Below are positions 17,244 to 25,164 of a DNA stretch of 50,322 nt, piece after piece. The stretch comes from Clostridium cuniculi (GTDB taxonomy: Bacteria > Bacillota > Clostridia > Clostridiales > Clostridiaceae): contig NZ_SMUS01000030.1 of assembly GCF_004353185.1 (NCBI RefSeq), positions 1-50,322 on the forward strand, in the 5' to 3' direction. The stretch's first letter is position 1; each line of letters starts with the position of its first letter. Below the pieces are notes generated by a model that saw only the letters and a list, made by a program, of their open reading frames with translations, was not told where the DNA came from and searched no databases. The translations under genes were made by a program, and so were the position numbers.

Positions 17244-17606
17244 ATGTACCAAAGTATAGGAATAAACTTAAGCAAAAATTTAGATGCAGCTACAAAAAGA
17301 ATAAAAGTTCCTGCTATTACTCAAAGGTCATATTACAAGGATTCAGATAATTGCGAAGAAGAATTCATTAATTTTTATAAATCTGATTCTGATTATAATA
17401 ATATTGATTATGATGATAATATTAGATATTTAGATGATGATTATGATGACTCTGTAAATGATGATTCTGAATGTTCATGTGAATGCTGTGATGAGTGTTC
17501 ATTAATGGATAAAATAAAAAATATGGATTCCAAAGTTGTAGTTATGGCTGGAGTAGGTGCTTTAATAGGATTCATTGGTTTGTATAAATTGCTTAAAAGA
17601 AAATAA
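17244..17606 (+). CDS. Acidic Cys-cluster protein with C-terminal membrane anchor
   Basis: Unrecognised 120-aa protein. The N-terminal 30 residues are basic and amphipathic. Residues about 40-75 are very rich in Asp, Asn and Tyr. A cluster C-S-C-E-C-C-D-E-C near residues 77-86 could bind metal or be redox-active. The C-terminus is a single hydrophobic segment (VVVMAGVGALIGFIGLYKLL) followed by KRK, as in tail-anchored proteins. Translation starts at ATG 17244; an in-frame GTG at 17235 lies inside the GAGGTG ribosome-binding site. It stands alone between the TPR gene and a terminator. Confidence 0.7.
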   Translation: MYQSIGINLSKNLDAATKRIKVPAITQRSYYKDSDNCEEEFINFYKSDSDYNNIDYDDNIRYLDDDYDDSVNDDSECSCECCDECSLMDKIKNMDSKVVVMAGVGALIGFIGLYKLLKRK

Positions 17607-17623
17607 AGTATTTATGAATATTT

Positions 17624-17660
17624 AAAATAGGCGTCGTAAATTACTAACGACGCTTATTTT
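17624..17660 (+). terminator. Rho-independent terminator
   Basis: A 14-bp stem with a GC-rich GGCGTCGT core (arms 17624-17637 and 17647-17660, one G-T pair) and a 9-base loop; T residues end the right arm. Confidence 0.8.
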
Positions 17661-17725
17661 ATATAAAGATAGTGGTCTTATAAAAGCCTATTTAATTATA
17701 AATAATTATTAAGGAGAGGTTGAAA

Positions 17726-18253
17726 ATGGAAGAAATTATAGTTTGTGTTGATAAAAATGACAATGAAATAGGGCATATTGAAAAAATGGATGCTCATATT
17801 AAAGGAATACTTCATAGAGCATTATCAGTATTTATTTTTAATGAGAAAAATGAACTGCTTCTACAGAAAAGATATAGTGGAAAATATCATTCACCTAGTC
17901 TTTGGACAAATACTTGTTGTACACATCCTAATAAAAACGAAAGTACAGATTCTGCTGCTAAAAGACGTTTAGAAGAGGAAATGGGATTTTCTTGTGATTT
18001 AAAAGAAGTATTTTCTTTTATGTACTATATTAAGTTTGACAATAATCTTATAGAACATGAATTTGATCATGTATACTTTGGCAGATATTCAGATAAGATT
18101 TATATAAATCCCTTAGAGGTTGAAGATTATAAATGGATGCCAATAAATGAGATAAAAATTGATTTGAAAAATAGTCCTGAAAAATATACTTATTGGTTTA
18201 GATATATAATAGAAAATCATATAAAAGAAATTGAAGAAAACTTAAATTTTTAG
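17726..18253 (+). CDS. idi: Isopentenyl-diphosphate delta-isomerase, type I
   Basis: Nudix-fold IPP isomerase of 175 aa, interconverting IPP and DMAPP in isoprenoid supply. Diagnostic motifs are SPSLWTNTCCTHP with the catalytic Cys, the Nudix-like AAKRRLEEEMGF helix, and the metal/glutamate segment EHEFDHVYFG. Start: ATG 17726 is spaced 6 bases from AAGGAGAGG; an upstream TTG at 17720 is too close. Firmicutes that have an isomerase often use the unrelated FMN-dependent type II enzyme, so a type I enzyme deserves a phylogeny. With ispH in this window (MEP pathway), it would only balance the IPP:DMAPP ratio. Confidence 0.88.
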   Translation: MEEIIVCVDKNDNEIGHIEKMDAHIKGILHRALSVFIFNEKNELLLQKRYSGKYHSPSLWTNTCCTHPNKNESTDSAAKRRLEEEMGFSCDLKEVFSFMYYIKFDNNLIEHEFDHVYFGRYSDKIYINPLEVEDYKWMPINEIKIDLKNSPEKYTYWFRYIIENHIKEIEENLNF

Positions 18254-18263
18254 ATTTATATAA

Positions 18264-18298
18264 TATATTACTATTGTAAGTAAATTAATAGTAATATA
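18264..18298. repeat. Inverted repeat after idi
   Basis: Perfect 12-base A/T-rich arms (18264-18275 and 18287-18298) with an 11-base loop. No T-tract follows; a weak terminator or a chance AT-rich dyad. Confidence 0.35.
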
Positions 18299-18351
18299 AA
18301 ATATTCTATATAAAATCTAATTAGTTTACAAATGAAAGGAAATAAATAAAT

Positions 18352-18696
18352 ATGGATAATAAAAAGCCACAAGAATATATAGCTAATATAGCTAAGGCAT
18401 CATCTTACTTTGCATTTAAAAATGGTCCAATCAAGGAATTGTGTAAAGCCGGAAAAATTTCAGAAGAAGAAATGAATAATATGCAATCATATATGCAAAA
18501 TCACTTAGCTTACCTTTATACAGTATTACTTGAAGAAAATAATCTTAAAAAATTTGATTTAGTAATTAGCACTATGAATAAATTTTATGTTGATGATAAA
18601 GAGGAAGTGTTATTAGCTGATGATGGCTTTGATAAGTTTTATGAAAACTTATTTCCACAAGTATCAAATATATCAATAAATAATATAAAAAAATAG
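18352..18696 (+). CDS. Hypothetical protein, 114 aa
   Basis: Not recognised. The product is a soluble, mostly helical protein without signal peptide, Cys cluster or obvious motif; it contains an ACT-like or enzyme signature nowhere that I can see. ATG 18352 has GAAAGGA about 11 bases upstream. The promoter of the T-box transcript starts three bases after its stop codon, so it is a separate transcription unit from trpP. Codon use and AT content match its neighbours. Confidence 0.6.
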   Translation: MDNKKPQEYIANIAKASSYFAFKNGPIKELCKAGKISEEEMNNMQSYMQNHLAYLYTVLLEENNLKKFDLVISTMNKFYVDDKEEVLLADDGFDKFYENLFPQVSNISINNIKK

Positions 18697-18698
18697 CA

Positions 18699-18727
18699 TT
18701 GACTTATATCCATTTTATGGATATAAT
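18699..18727 (+). promoter_or_regulatory. T-box promoter containing a perfect dyad
   Basis: TTGACT (18699-18704) and TATAAT (18722-18727) are 17 bases apart. Within it TTATATCCAT (18704-18713) and ATGGATATAA (18717-18726) form a perfect 10-base inverted repeat around TTT. The dyad covers the spacer and most of the -10 box, so a repressor bound here would block the promoter before the T-box acts. Confidence 0.75.
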
Positions 18728-18733
18728 AGTATT

Positions 18734-19018
18734 AACAACAAATTTAAAATTCTTAGACAAGGGATAGTAGTATATCTTAGCTTCAATAAAGAGAGTTAAG
18801 GATGGTGAGATCTTAACAAGAAAGAGTTATATGAATGGGCCTTAGAGAAGTAAAGGGAAAAGTTTTCTTAGTACCGGATACCGTAACCTACACGTTATAG
18901 TAGGACAAGTATGTTAGTACTTGATTTTAAGTGATGAAATTTATTATTTAATTTTCATAAATTAGGTGGTACCGCGGATTATTTACTCCGTCCTATATTA
19001 ATAGGACGGAGTTTTTTT
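18734..19018 (+). ncRNA. T-box riboswitch, tryptophan type
   Basis: cis-acting T-box leader that senses uncharged tRNA. Visible elements in order: the AGTA bulge motif near 18765, AGAGA and the distal-loop GGTGAGA (about 18790-18811), the specifier loop GAATGGG with TGG at 18836-18838, the T-box AGGTGGTACCGCG at 18964-18976, and a terminator at 18985-19018. The codon UGG is tryptophan, and the next gene is a TrpP-family transporter, so specifier and target agree. When tRNA-Trp is uncharged, the antiterminator forms and trpP is expressed. Confidence 0.95.
18985..19018 (+). terminator. Regulated T-box terminator
   Basis: A perfect 12-bp GC-rich stem (18985-18996 and 19001-19012) with loop ATTA followed by seven T residues. 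Its left arm pairs alternatively with the conserved T-box sequence. Confidence 0.93.
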
Positions 19019-19045
19019 ATTTATAAATTTAAGGAGGTGATTAAT

Positions 19046-19054
19046 ATGGTATGA
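19046..19054 (+). other. Two-codon mini reading frame with very strong SD
   Basis: AAGGAGGTGAT (19031-19041), complementary to 11 bases of the 16S rRNA anti-Shine-Dalgarno tail, precedes ATG-GTA-TGA at 19046-19054. A second frame, ATG-AAC-AAT-AGC-TAA, overlaps at 19051-19065. Neither holds Trp codons. This could be a minimal leader ORF or a relic of an earlier gene start. Confidence 0.35.
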
Positions 19055-19120
19055 ACAATAGCTAAATCAAATTTGAGTTTTGAAATTTATAATTATTATT
19101 TAAATTCAGGAGGAATAAAA

Positions 19121-19675
19121 ATGAAAACAAATATGAATACAAAAAAAATGGTTATTAATGCTCTTCTTTTAGCTATAGGTGCTATATTACATCAAATAAC
19201 TCCAGCTCTAGGCTTACCAATGCAACCTGATTTTGCATTAGCAATGCTTTTTATTATTATGTTAATTAATAATAATGACTATAAAACATCATTAATCTCT
19301 GCAATAATTACAGGGGTATTTACTGCCTTAACAACTAAATTTCCTGGTGGTCAACTCCCTAATATTATAGATAAACTAATAACTGTAAATTTAATGTATA
19401 TTATTTTATTAACTGTAAATAAAATATTAGAATATATAAATATTAATAATAATATCAAACAAAACTTATTAGTAATAATAAGCTTTCCCTTAGGAACATT
19501 AATAAGTGGAACTGCTTTCTTGATGTCAGCACAATATATTGTTGGATTACCAGCCAAATTCTCAATACTTTTTGTAACTACAGTAATTCCAGCGCTTTTA
19601 ATAAATACAATAGGTGGATTTATTCTTTACCAAGCAATAAATGTATCTTTGAAAAGAATCATAAGATTTAATTAA
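19121..19675 (+). CDS. trpP: Tryptophan transporter TrpP family
   Basis: Integral membrane protein of 184 aa matching the TrpP tryptophan-transporter family, which resembles ECF S components. It has about five to six hydrophobic helices, a conserved LGLPMQPDF stretch near residues 29-37, and the FPGGQLPNIIDK loop near 68-79 typical of this family. It starts at ATG 19121, 7 bases after AGGAGG; a longer in-frame start at 19073 lacks a site. The upstream T-box with UGG specifier strongly supports tryptophan as substrate: uptake rises when tRNA-Trp is uncharged. Whether it needs an ECF energising module is unknown. Confidence 0.92.
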   Translation: MKTNMNTKKMVINALLLAIGAILHQITPALGLPMQPDFALAMLFIIMLINNNDYKTSLISAIITGVFTALTTKFPGGQLPNIIDKLITVNLMYIILLTVNKILEYININNNIKQNLLVIISFPLGTLISGTAFLMSAQYIVGLPAKFSILFVTTVIPALLINTIGGFILYQAINVSLKRIIRFN

Positions 19676-19736
19676 TATTTATTGTTGATATTTATGCTTT
19701 ATTTTGTTAAATTATAAATAAGCTTTTTTGACATAG

Positions 19737-19776
19737 TACCTTTTACAAAAAGTGAAATACCTTTTTGTAAAAGGTA
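19737..19776. repeat. Long hairpin between trpP and next gene
   Basis: Perfect 16-base arms (19737-19752 and 19761-19776) with an 8-base loop. No T-tract follows on either strand; it ends 12 bases before the AGGAGG of the next gene. It could slow or end trpP transcription, or shape the 5' end of the next mRNA. Confidence 0.55.
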
Positions 19777-19804
19777 AATTAAAAAACTAGGAGGAAAAAT
19801 AATA

Positions 19805-20218
19805 ATGTACATAGCATTTGGAAATAGAGTTTTAGATAGTAAGGACATAAAAAATATAATTGAAGAAAATACTGAGTTTAAAGTAATAAAGGATATGAGT
19901 AAAGGTTCTAAAAGAGAAGATATCGTTGCCTTTAATTTAAGTGTAAGTATAGATATATTAAATGAAGAAATTGAAGAAAGTATTAATATTAATGAATTAG
20001 ACGAAGATTCTTTATTTGATGAATATATGGCTTCTACAGAGGAATTAGGTTTTGAACTTGAGGAATACTTACCTGAAGACTCTATAATAGATTTTAAAGC
20101 ATATAAATGGGAGCCTTCTGATAATGATATAAAGGCTGTTTTAGTTATGGCTAATGAAGAACTAGGATATAATAAGCTTAAAGATGTAATGAGAAGATTA
20201 TTAACACAAGTTGAATAA
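19805..20218 (+). CDS. Hypothetical acidic protein, 137 aa
   Basis: Not recognised. The product is strongly acidic (runs of E and D in residues 58-90), with no signal peptide, Cys or membrane segment, and looks soluble. The N-terminus (MYIAFGNRVLDSKDIKNII) and C-terminus (helical, ending DVMRRLLTQVE) are the most ordered-looking parts. ATG 19805 follows AGGAGG with 10 bases between. It lies between the hairpin after trpP and an ankyrin gene, and may be cotranscribed with the latter (50-base gap). Confidence 0.6.
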   Translation: MYIAFGNRVLDSKDIKNIIEENTEFKVIKDMSKGSKREDIVAFNLSVSIDILNEEIEESININELDEDSLFDEYMASTEELGFELEEYLPEDSIIDFKAYKWEPSDNDIKAVLVMANEELGYNKLKDVMRRLLTQVE

Positions 20219-20268
20219 ATCTAAAATTACTTTTGTAATATATTAAATTATTAAAGGAATGTTTTAAA

Positions 20269-20643
20269 GTGTTTAAATTAAAAACAAGTGATATTATTAA
20301 AGCAACTCAAAATAATGATTATAAGCTAGTAGAGACACTACTTAAAAATGGTAATATAGACTATAAAGATAAGGATGGTAAAACAGCTTTGTTTTATGCT
20401 GTTTTAGAACATAATATTGATTTATGTAATTTGCTTATAGAGAATGGAGCTAACCTTTATATAAAAGATGATCGTAATCTAATGCCTATTCATTATGCTG
20501 CTTTAACTAATAATTACGATATAATCAATCTTTTCTACGAACATAATTTTGAATATTCAATAGATACAATAAAAAGTGAAATAAAAAATATAGAAATACA
20601 GGACAAACGCATATTTCTTAAATTTCTTAAAAAATTATTTTAA
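20269..20643 (+). CDS. Ankyrin-repeat protein, GTG start
   Basis: Small cytoplasmic protein of 124 aa with about three ankyrin-type repeats: residues 7-34, 35-67 (DGKTALFYAVLEHNIDLC.LLIENGAN) and 68-100 (NLMPIHYAALTNNYDI). The repeats show the TALxxA / LLxxGAN consensus. The start is GTG 20269 after AAAGGA; no ATG is available nearby. Ankyrin proteins of this size bind other proteins; no partner is evident. A terminator closes the unit. Confidence 0.8.
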   Translation: MFKLKTSDIIKATQNNDYKLVETLLKNGNIDYKDKDGKTALFYAVLEHNIDLCNLLIENGANLYIKDDRNLMPIHYAALTNNYDIINLFYEHNFEYSIDTIKSEIKNIEIQDKRIFLKFLKKLF

Positions 20644-20648
20644 ATATG

Positions 20649-20691
20649 AAACAAGATAAGACATTTGATAAATGTCTTATCTTGTTTTTTT
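20649..20691 (+). terminator. Rho-independent terminator
   Basis: A 17-bp perfect stem (20649-20665 and 20671-20687) with a 5-base loop runs into a T-tract at 20685-20691. Between here and ATG 20826 I see a TATAAT at 20737-20742 without a good -35. Confidence 0.9.
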
Positions 20692-20825
20692 ATGAATTTT
20701 AATATGAAAAATAAATAAAAAATGTTACAATTATTGTATAATATGGTTAAATATATATTTATATATTTGCTTTTAATGTATTATTATCTAAATTTTAGGC
20801 TAGAATTATATGGCGGGGTGTTTTT

Positions 20826-23800
20826 ATGAAAAGTACAGATTATATTGAAAAATTCGAAATAAATGATAAAGAAAAGGGAAGCTATTCAGTAGATTTATGT
20901 CCTATATCTAACACAATAAGATTTACAGCAAAATATGATGGTTGTATCTATGCTTATGTAGTAGGTGATTTTAATGCATGGGAAAGGTCCGAAGAATATA
21001 AATTAAATTGGCAAGTAGATACAAGTGATGGTGTACTTAAGATGATTAGAGAAATAAATTTTCCAAAAGGACTTAAACCAGGAAAATATAGATATAAATA
21101 TATATTAATTGATTGTGATGGAAATGAAATATGGATAGATTCTGAAGGAAGTGAAAAAAATAGCTTTAGTTTTATCTGGGAAAATATTAATGATACACTA
21201 AAAATTTACTCTTCAAATAATATAGTAACTTATAAAAGGCCAGTTGAACTAATCGGCGTATGTACAGGTTTATATGGTAGAATATCACTTCCTAAAATCA
21301 TATGGCATTTAGAAACTGAAATTGATGGAGTAAAAATAGAAAATGGATATTTAATAGTTAACAATAATGTAAAAGAAGGAACTGAAATTATTGTTTGTGG
21401 AAAAACTCTTGAGAAAAATTTAACAGCTACAAAAAAAATAATGGTTGAAAGCAATAAATATACTGGTACATTGGTACATTTTTATTTAGAAGATAATAAC
21501 TATCAAGGTCATGATTATATATGGAATTGTTGGTTATTTGGTGAAAATTGCAATGGTGAAGAAAGAGATTTCAATTTTAATACTGATTATGGTTTTGCAT
21601 CATATATAAAAGAAGACTACTTAATTATTAGAAAAAAACAATGGGGTAATAATTGGATAAATTATTGGGCAGAACAAACTAACACTTATGATTTAAGGGG
21701 AAATTATAAGGATATATATATAATTTATGGCGATGCAAGAAGATATACATCTCTTAAATCTGCTATAATTGCTACTCAAACTAATATAAAATTTGCTATT
21801 ATGGATGATTATAACAAAATAAAATTATATCTCTCAAGTGAACCATTATTAGGAGTTGATTTTGAATTATATCTTAATGGTGAAAAGGTTGAAGGAACCT
21901 CTTCTATAATAAAAGGAAAGGAAGTTATAATAACTAATATCCCTAAAAATATACGTGCTAATGATTTGCTTTTAGTTTCCGCCTCTAACGCCTATAAGCC
22001 ATATAAAGTACTATTTAGGAACTTCTTAGATAAATTCTACTATTCAAAAGAAGATTTAGGAGTAGTCTATTTAAATAATGCTATTTCTTTTAAATTATGG
22101 GCTCCAACAAGTTATAAAGTAGAATTATTGCTATACAAAGAATGGTATATTAACCAAGAAGAATCATCAATTAAATATCCTATGGTATATGATTATAAAA
22201 CAGGAGTATATACAACTGTTATAAATAAAGATGATGCAAATGGAATGTATTATTTGTATAAACTTTATTTCAAAGATATTGATATAAGTGGAGAGCTCTG
22301 TGATAAAATTACCTATGCGGTAGATCCATATGCAACATCTGTTTGTGTAAATGGTGATAAAGGATATGTATTAGACATAAATGATAAAAACACAAAACCT
22401 TATGGTTTTACAAATCATAATATTCCTGAACTAAAAAGAAAAGACGATTCTATTATTTATGAAATGCATATAAGAGATTTTACAATTGATGAAAGCTCAG
22501 GTGTAAATAACAGTCTCAGGGGGACTTACTTAGGAGCCGTGCAAGAAAATACGGTATATAAAGATGTTTATAGTGGAAAAACTGTAAATACTGGATTAGA
22601 TCATTTAGTAGAACTAGGTATAACTCATGTTCATTTAATGCCTGTTTTTGATTTTGGATCTGTAGATGAACGTTTCCCAGGATCAAATAACAGAAATTGG
22701 GGGTACGATCCTAAAAACTTTAATGTTCCAGAAGGCAGTTACTCAACAAATCCTTACAATCCAATAACAAGAATTATTGAATTAAGAGAAATGATTATGA
22801 AATTCCATGAAAAAGGTATTAGAGTAGTCATGGATATGGTTTATAATCACATGATGGAGACTATGAATATGGATAATATTGTTCCAGGATATTACTTTAG
22901 AACTGATTATCTTGGAAGATTTACAAATGGTTCTGGTTGTGGAAATGAACTTGCAACTGAAAGGCCAATGGTAAGAAAATTTGTAGTTGATTCTTGTATG
23001 CATTGGATAAAAAATTATAAAATTGATGGAATTAGATTTGATTTAATGGAATTAATTGATATAGATACAACTAAAGAGATAGTTCGTAAATCATCTAAAT
23101 TTGATAAAAACTTTTTAATTTATGGTGAACCTTGGAAAGGAGGAAATTCACCTTTAATGAATGGAACATTTAAAGGATCTCAAAGAAATGAAAATTTTTC
23201 TGTTTTTAATGATACTTTTAGAGATGCTATAAGAGGAGATAATAATCCATCAAATGGTTTTATAAATGGAAATCAGCATAGTAGTACTTGTAATTGGAGT
23301 ATAATTGAAGGATTGAAGGGTTCTATTTATACTTTAACATCTAATCCAAATGAAAGTATAAACTATGCAGATGCACATGATAATTATACTCTTTGGGATC
23401 AAATAGAAAAAAGTCAAAATCCATCTTTATCCCAAGGTGACTATAGAAAAAATATAAGTATTTATCCTTTAGACAATCATTTTGTAAGACAGGATTTATT
23501 AGCTTTATCAATACTATTTACTGCTCAAGGAATTCCATTTATTCAATATGGTTCTGAGTTTTTAAGAACAAAGCAAGGTAATCATAATAGTTATAATAGT
23601 AGTGACGAAATCAATTCAATTAAATGGAGTGATAAAAATAAATTCATAGATATATTTAACTACACTAAAGGATTAATAGATATCAGAAAAAACTTACCAT
23701 ATTTTAATATAGAAAATGCTGATATTATAAAAAATAAAGCAAAATTTATATTTGCTAATAATAATGAAAATAGTGGAGTTATAATTAGTCATATTGATTT

Positions 23801-24023
23801 AAGCGAATATGATAAAGGTGAAGCTGTAGTTATTTATAATGCTACAAGTATTGATAATTATGATGTAAATCCCTATGTTCCTATTTCAAGAACTGGCTAT
23901 TGGAACATTATTGCCAATGATAAAGTAGCTGGATTAAACATATTAGAAAAAGTTAATTTCAATGAAATTCCTAGATTAAAATCATTTTCAATAATGATTT
24001 TATGCAATAAAATTGATAAATAA
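20826..24023 (+). CDS. pulA: Type I pullulanase, cytoplasmic, multi-CBM
   Basis: GH13 pullulanase hydrolysing alpha-1,6 branches of glycogen, pullulan or limit dextrins; 1065 aa. Domains in order: a CBM48-like starch-binding module (about 25-115, VVGDFNAWE), an Ig-like segment (130-205), a CBM41 (about 210-310, with conserved Trp residues), another N-terminal CBM48 (about 405-510), then the catalytic barrel. Motifs: RNWGYDP near 623, DMVYNH near 669, GIRFD with nucleophile Asp739, YGEPW with acid/base Glu768, and ADAHDN with His851 and Asp852. There is no signal peptide or anchor, so the enzyme should be cytoplasmic. It is a single-gene unit; I see no clear cre site. Confidence 0.93.
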   Translation: MKSTDYIEKFEINDKEKGSYSVDLCPISNTIRFTAKYDGCIYAYVVGDFNAWERSEEYKLNWQVDTSDGVLKMIREINFPKGLKPGKYRYKYILIDCDGNEIWIDSEGSEKNSFSFIWENINDTLKIYSSNNIVTYKRPVELIGVCTGLYGRISLPKIIWHLETEIDGVKIENGYLIVNNNVKEGTEIIVCGKTLEKNLTATKKIMVESNKYTGTLVHFYLEDNNYQGHDYIWNCWLFGENCNGEERDFNFNTDYGFASYIKEDYLIIRKKQWGNNWINYWAEQTNTYDLRGNYKDIYIIYGDARRYTSLKSAIIATQTNIKFAIMDDYNKIKLYLSSEPLLGVDFELYLNGEKVEGTSSIIKGKEVIITNIPKNIRANDLLLVSASNAYKPYKVLFRNFLDKFYYSKEDLGVVYLNNAISFKLWAPTSYKVELLLYKEWYINQEESSIKYPMVYDYKTGVYTTVINKDDANGMYYLYKLYFKDIDISGELCDKITYAVDPYATSVCVNGDKGYVLDINDKNTKPYGFTNHNIPELKRKDDSIIYEMHIRDFTIDESSGVNNSLRGTYLGAVQENTVYKDVYSGKTVNTGLDHLVELGITHVHLMPVFDFGSVDERFPGSNNRNWGYDPKNFNVPEGSYSTNPYNPITRIIELREMIMKFHEKGIRVVMDMVYNHMMETMNMDNIVPGYYFRTDYLGRFTNGSGCGNELATERPMVRKFVVDSCMHWIKNYKIDGIRFDLMELIDIDTTKEIVRKSSKFDKNFLIYGEPWKGGNSPLMNGTFKGSQRNENFSVFNDTFRDAIRGDNNPSNGFINGNQHSSTCNWSIIEGLKGSIYTLTSNPNESINYADAHDNYTLWDQIEKSQNPSLSQGDYRKNISIYPLDNHFVRQDLLALSILFTAQGIPFIQYGSEFLRTKQGNHNSYNSSDEINSIKWSDKNKFIDIFNYTKGLIDIRKNLPYFNIENADIIKNKAKFIFANNNENSGVIISHIDLSEYDKGEAVVIYNATSIDNYDVNPYVPISRTGYWNIIANDKVAGLNILEKVNFNEIPRLKSFSIMILCNKIDK

Positions 24024-24037
24024 TATCTTTATTTATA

Positions 24038-24090
24038 ACACTATAAAATCTCTAAATTTATAACTAGATTTTTATAGTGTTATTTTCTTT
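24038..24090 (+). terminator. Terminator after pullulanase gene
   Basis: AACACTATAAAATCT (24038-24052) pairs with AGATTTTTATAGTGTT (24066-24081, one bulged base), followed by a T-rich tract. The rest of the 210-base gap to the next gene shows no riboswitch; I looked specifically for a yybP-ykoY manganese element. Confidence 0.7.
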
Positions 24091-24233
24091 ATAATTATAT
24101 TTGTATAAATAATATAGATTAATCAAAAATATTAAAGTTAACCTTACTTTTTTATTCTTCTTAACTACAAATAAATTTATATATTAAATCATATAATTAT
24201 TCTGTGAATCAATTTAATAGAAGGAGAAATAGT

Positions 24234-25049
24234 TTGAGAGCAAGAAGTGCATTAAGAAATTTTATAATGTGGGCAAGCCTTGCCTTTGTAGTTAATGTAT
24301 TTATTTATTTTATTTTTGGAGCAGATTATGGTCTTGAATTTTTAGGTGGATACATAATTGAATTAAGTTTGAGTGTAGATAACTTATTTTTATTTTTAAT
24401 TATATTTACCTCATTTAACATTCCAATTTCATATCAAAAAAGAGTACTTACTTATGGTATAATAGGTGCCGTAATATTACGATTTGTGTTTATTTTTTTA
24501 GGTGTTGCAATAATTAATACATTTAATTGGGTTTTATATATTTTCGGTTTTTTCTTATTTTGTAGCGGTCTAAAAATATTATTAAATAAAGAAGAAGAGG
24601 CTGATTTTTCAAAAAGTAAAGTTTTAAATATTATGAAACATTTTATTCCCGTCACAAAGGAATTACATGAAGAAAAATTCTTTGTTAAAATTAATGGATT
24701 ATTATATGCAACTCCATTATTATTGATTTTAGTATTAATTGAAAGCTCTGATATTATCTTTGCATTAGATTCTATTCCTGCAATATTTTCTATTACCACT
24801 AATCCATATATAGTTTATTCATCTAATATATTTGCTATTTTAGGTTTAAGAAGTATGTATTTCTTATTAGCAAAATTAAATAGTATGTTTAGTTATATAA
24901 AATATGGAGTTGCATTTATTTTAATGTTTACAGGAATAAAATTATTTGTTGCATTCTGGGGGATTAATATATCAACAGTAGTATCTTTATTAGTTATTGC
25001 TATTATTTTATTAAGCAGTGTTTTATTTTCATTAATAAGAAGTAATTAA
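24234..25049 (+). CDS. TerC/Alx-family membrane protein, TTG start
   Basis: TerC family integral membrane protein, 271 aa, with about eight hydrophobic segments. Family marks are ELSLSVDNLF (early helix with Asp), IESSDIIFALDSIPAIFSIT (acidic residues in the membrane) and NIFAILGLRSMYF. Characterised TerC/Alx/MeeF members export Mn2+ or assist metalation of secreted enzymes, so metal efflux is the best guess. Start: TTG 24234 is 7 bases from AAGGAG; the in-frame GTG at 24204 lies upstream of that site and has none of its own. It appears monocistronic. Confidence 0.88.
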   Translation: MRARSALRNFIMWASLAFVVNVFIYFIFGADYGLEFLGGYIIELSLSVDNLFLFLIIFTSFNIPISYQKRVLTYGIIGAVILRFVFIFLGVAIINTFNWVLYIFGFFLFCSGLKILLNKEEEADFSKSKVLNIMKHFIPVTKELHEEKFFVKINGLLYATPLLLILVLIESSDIIFALDSIPAIFSITTNPYIVYSSNIFAILGLRSMYFLLAKLNSMFSYIKYGVAFILMFTGIKLFVAFWGINISTVVSLLVIAIILLSSVLFSLIRSN

Positions 25050-25164
25050 TTATGGTGTTTAGAATAATATATATAAGTCTCTTGTATTTAAATATTATAA
25101 ATTTAAAGGACTAATAATCTTTATTTATACTATTTTATAAAACTCTATAAGGAGGTAATATCTT

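Noticed and set aside
19073..19120. Longer trpP start at 19073
   Set aside because: No ribosome-binding site there; ATG 19121 is 7 bases after AGGAGG.
24024..24233. Manganese (yybP-ykoY) riboswitch before the TerC gene
   Set aside because: I looked for the conserved loops and found only a terminator and AT-rich sequence.
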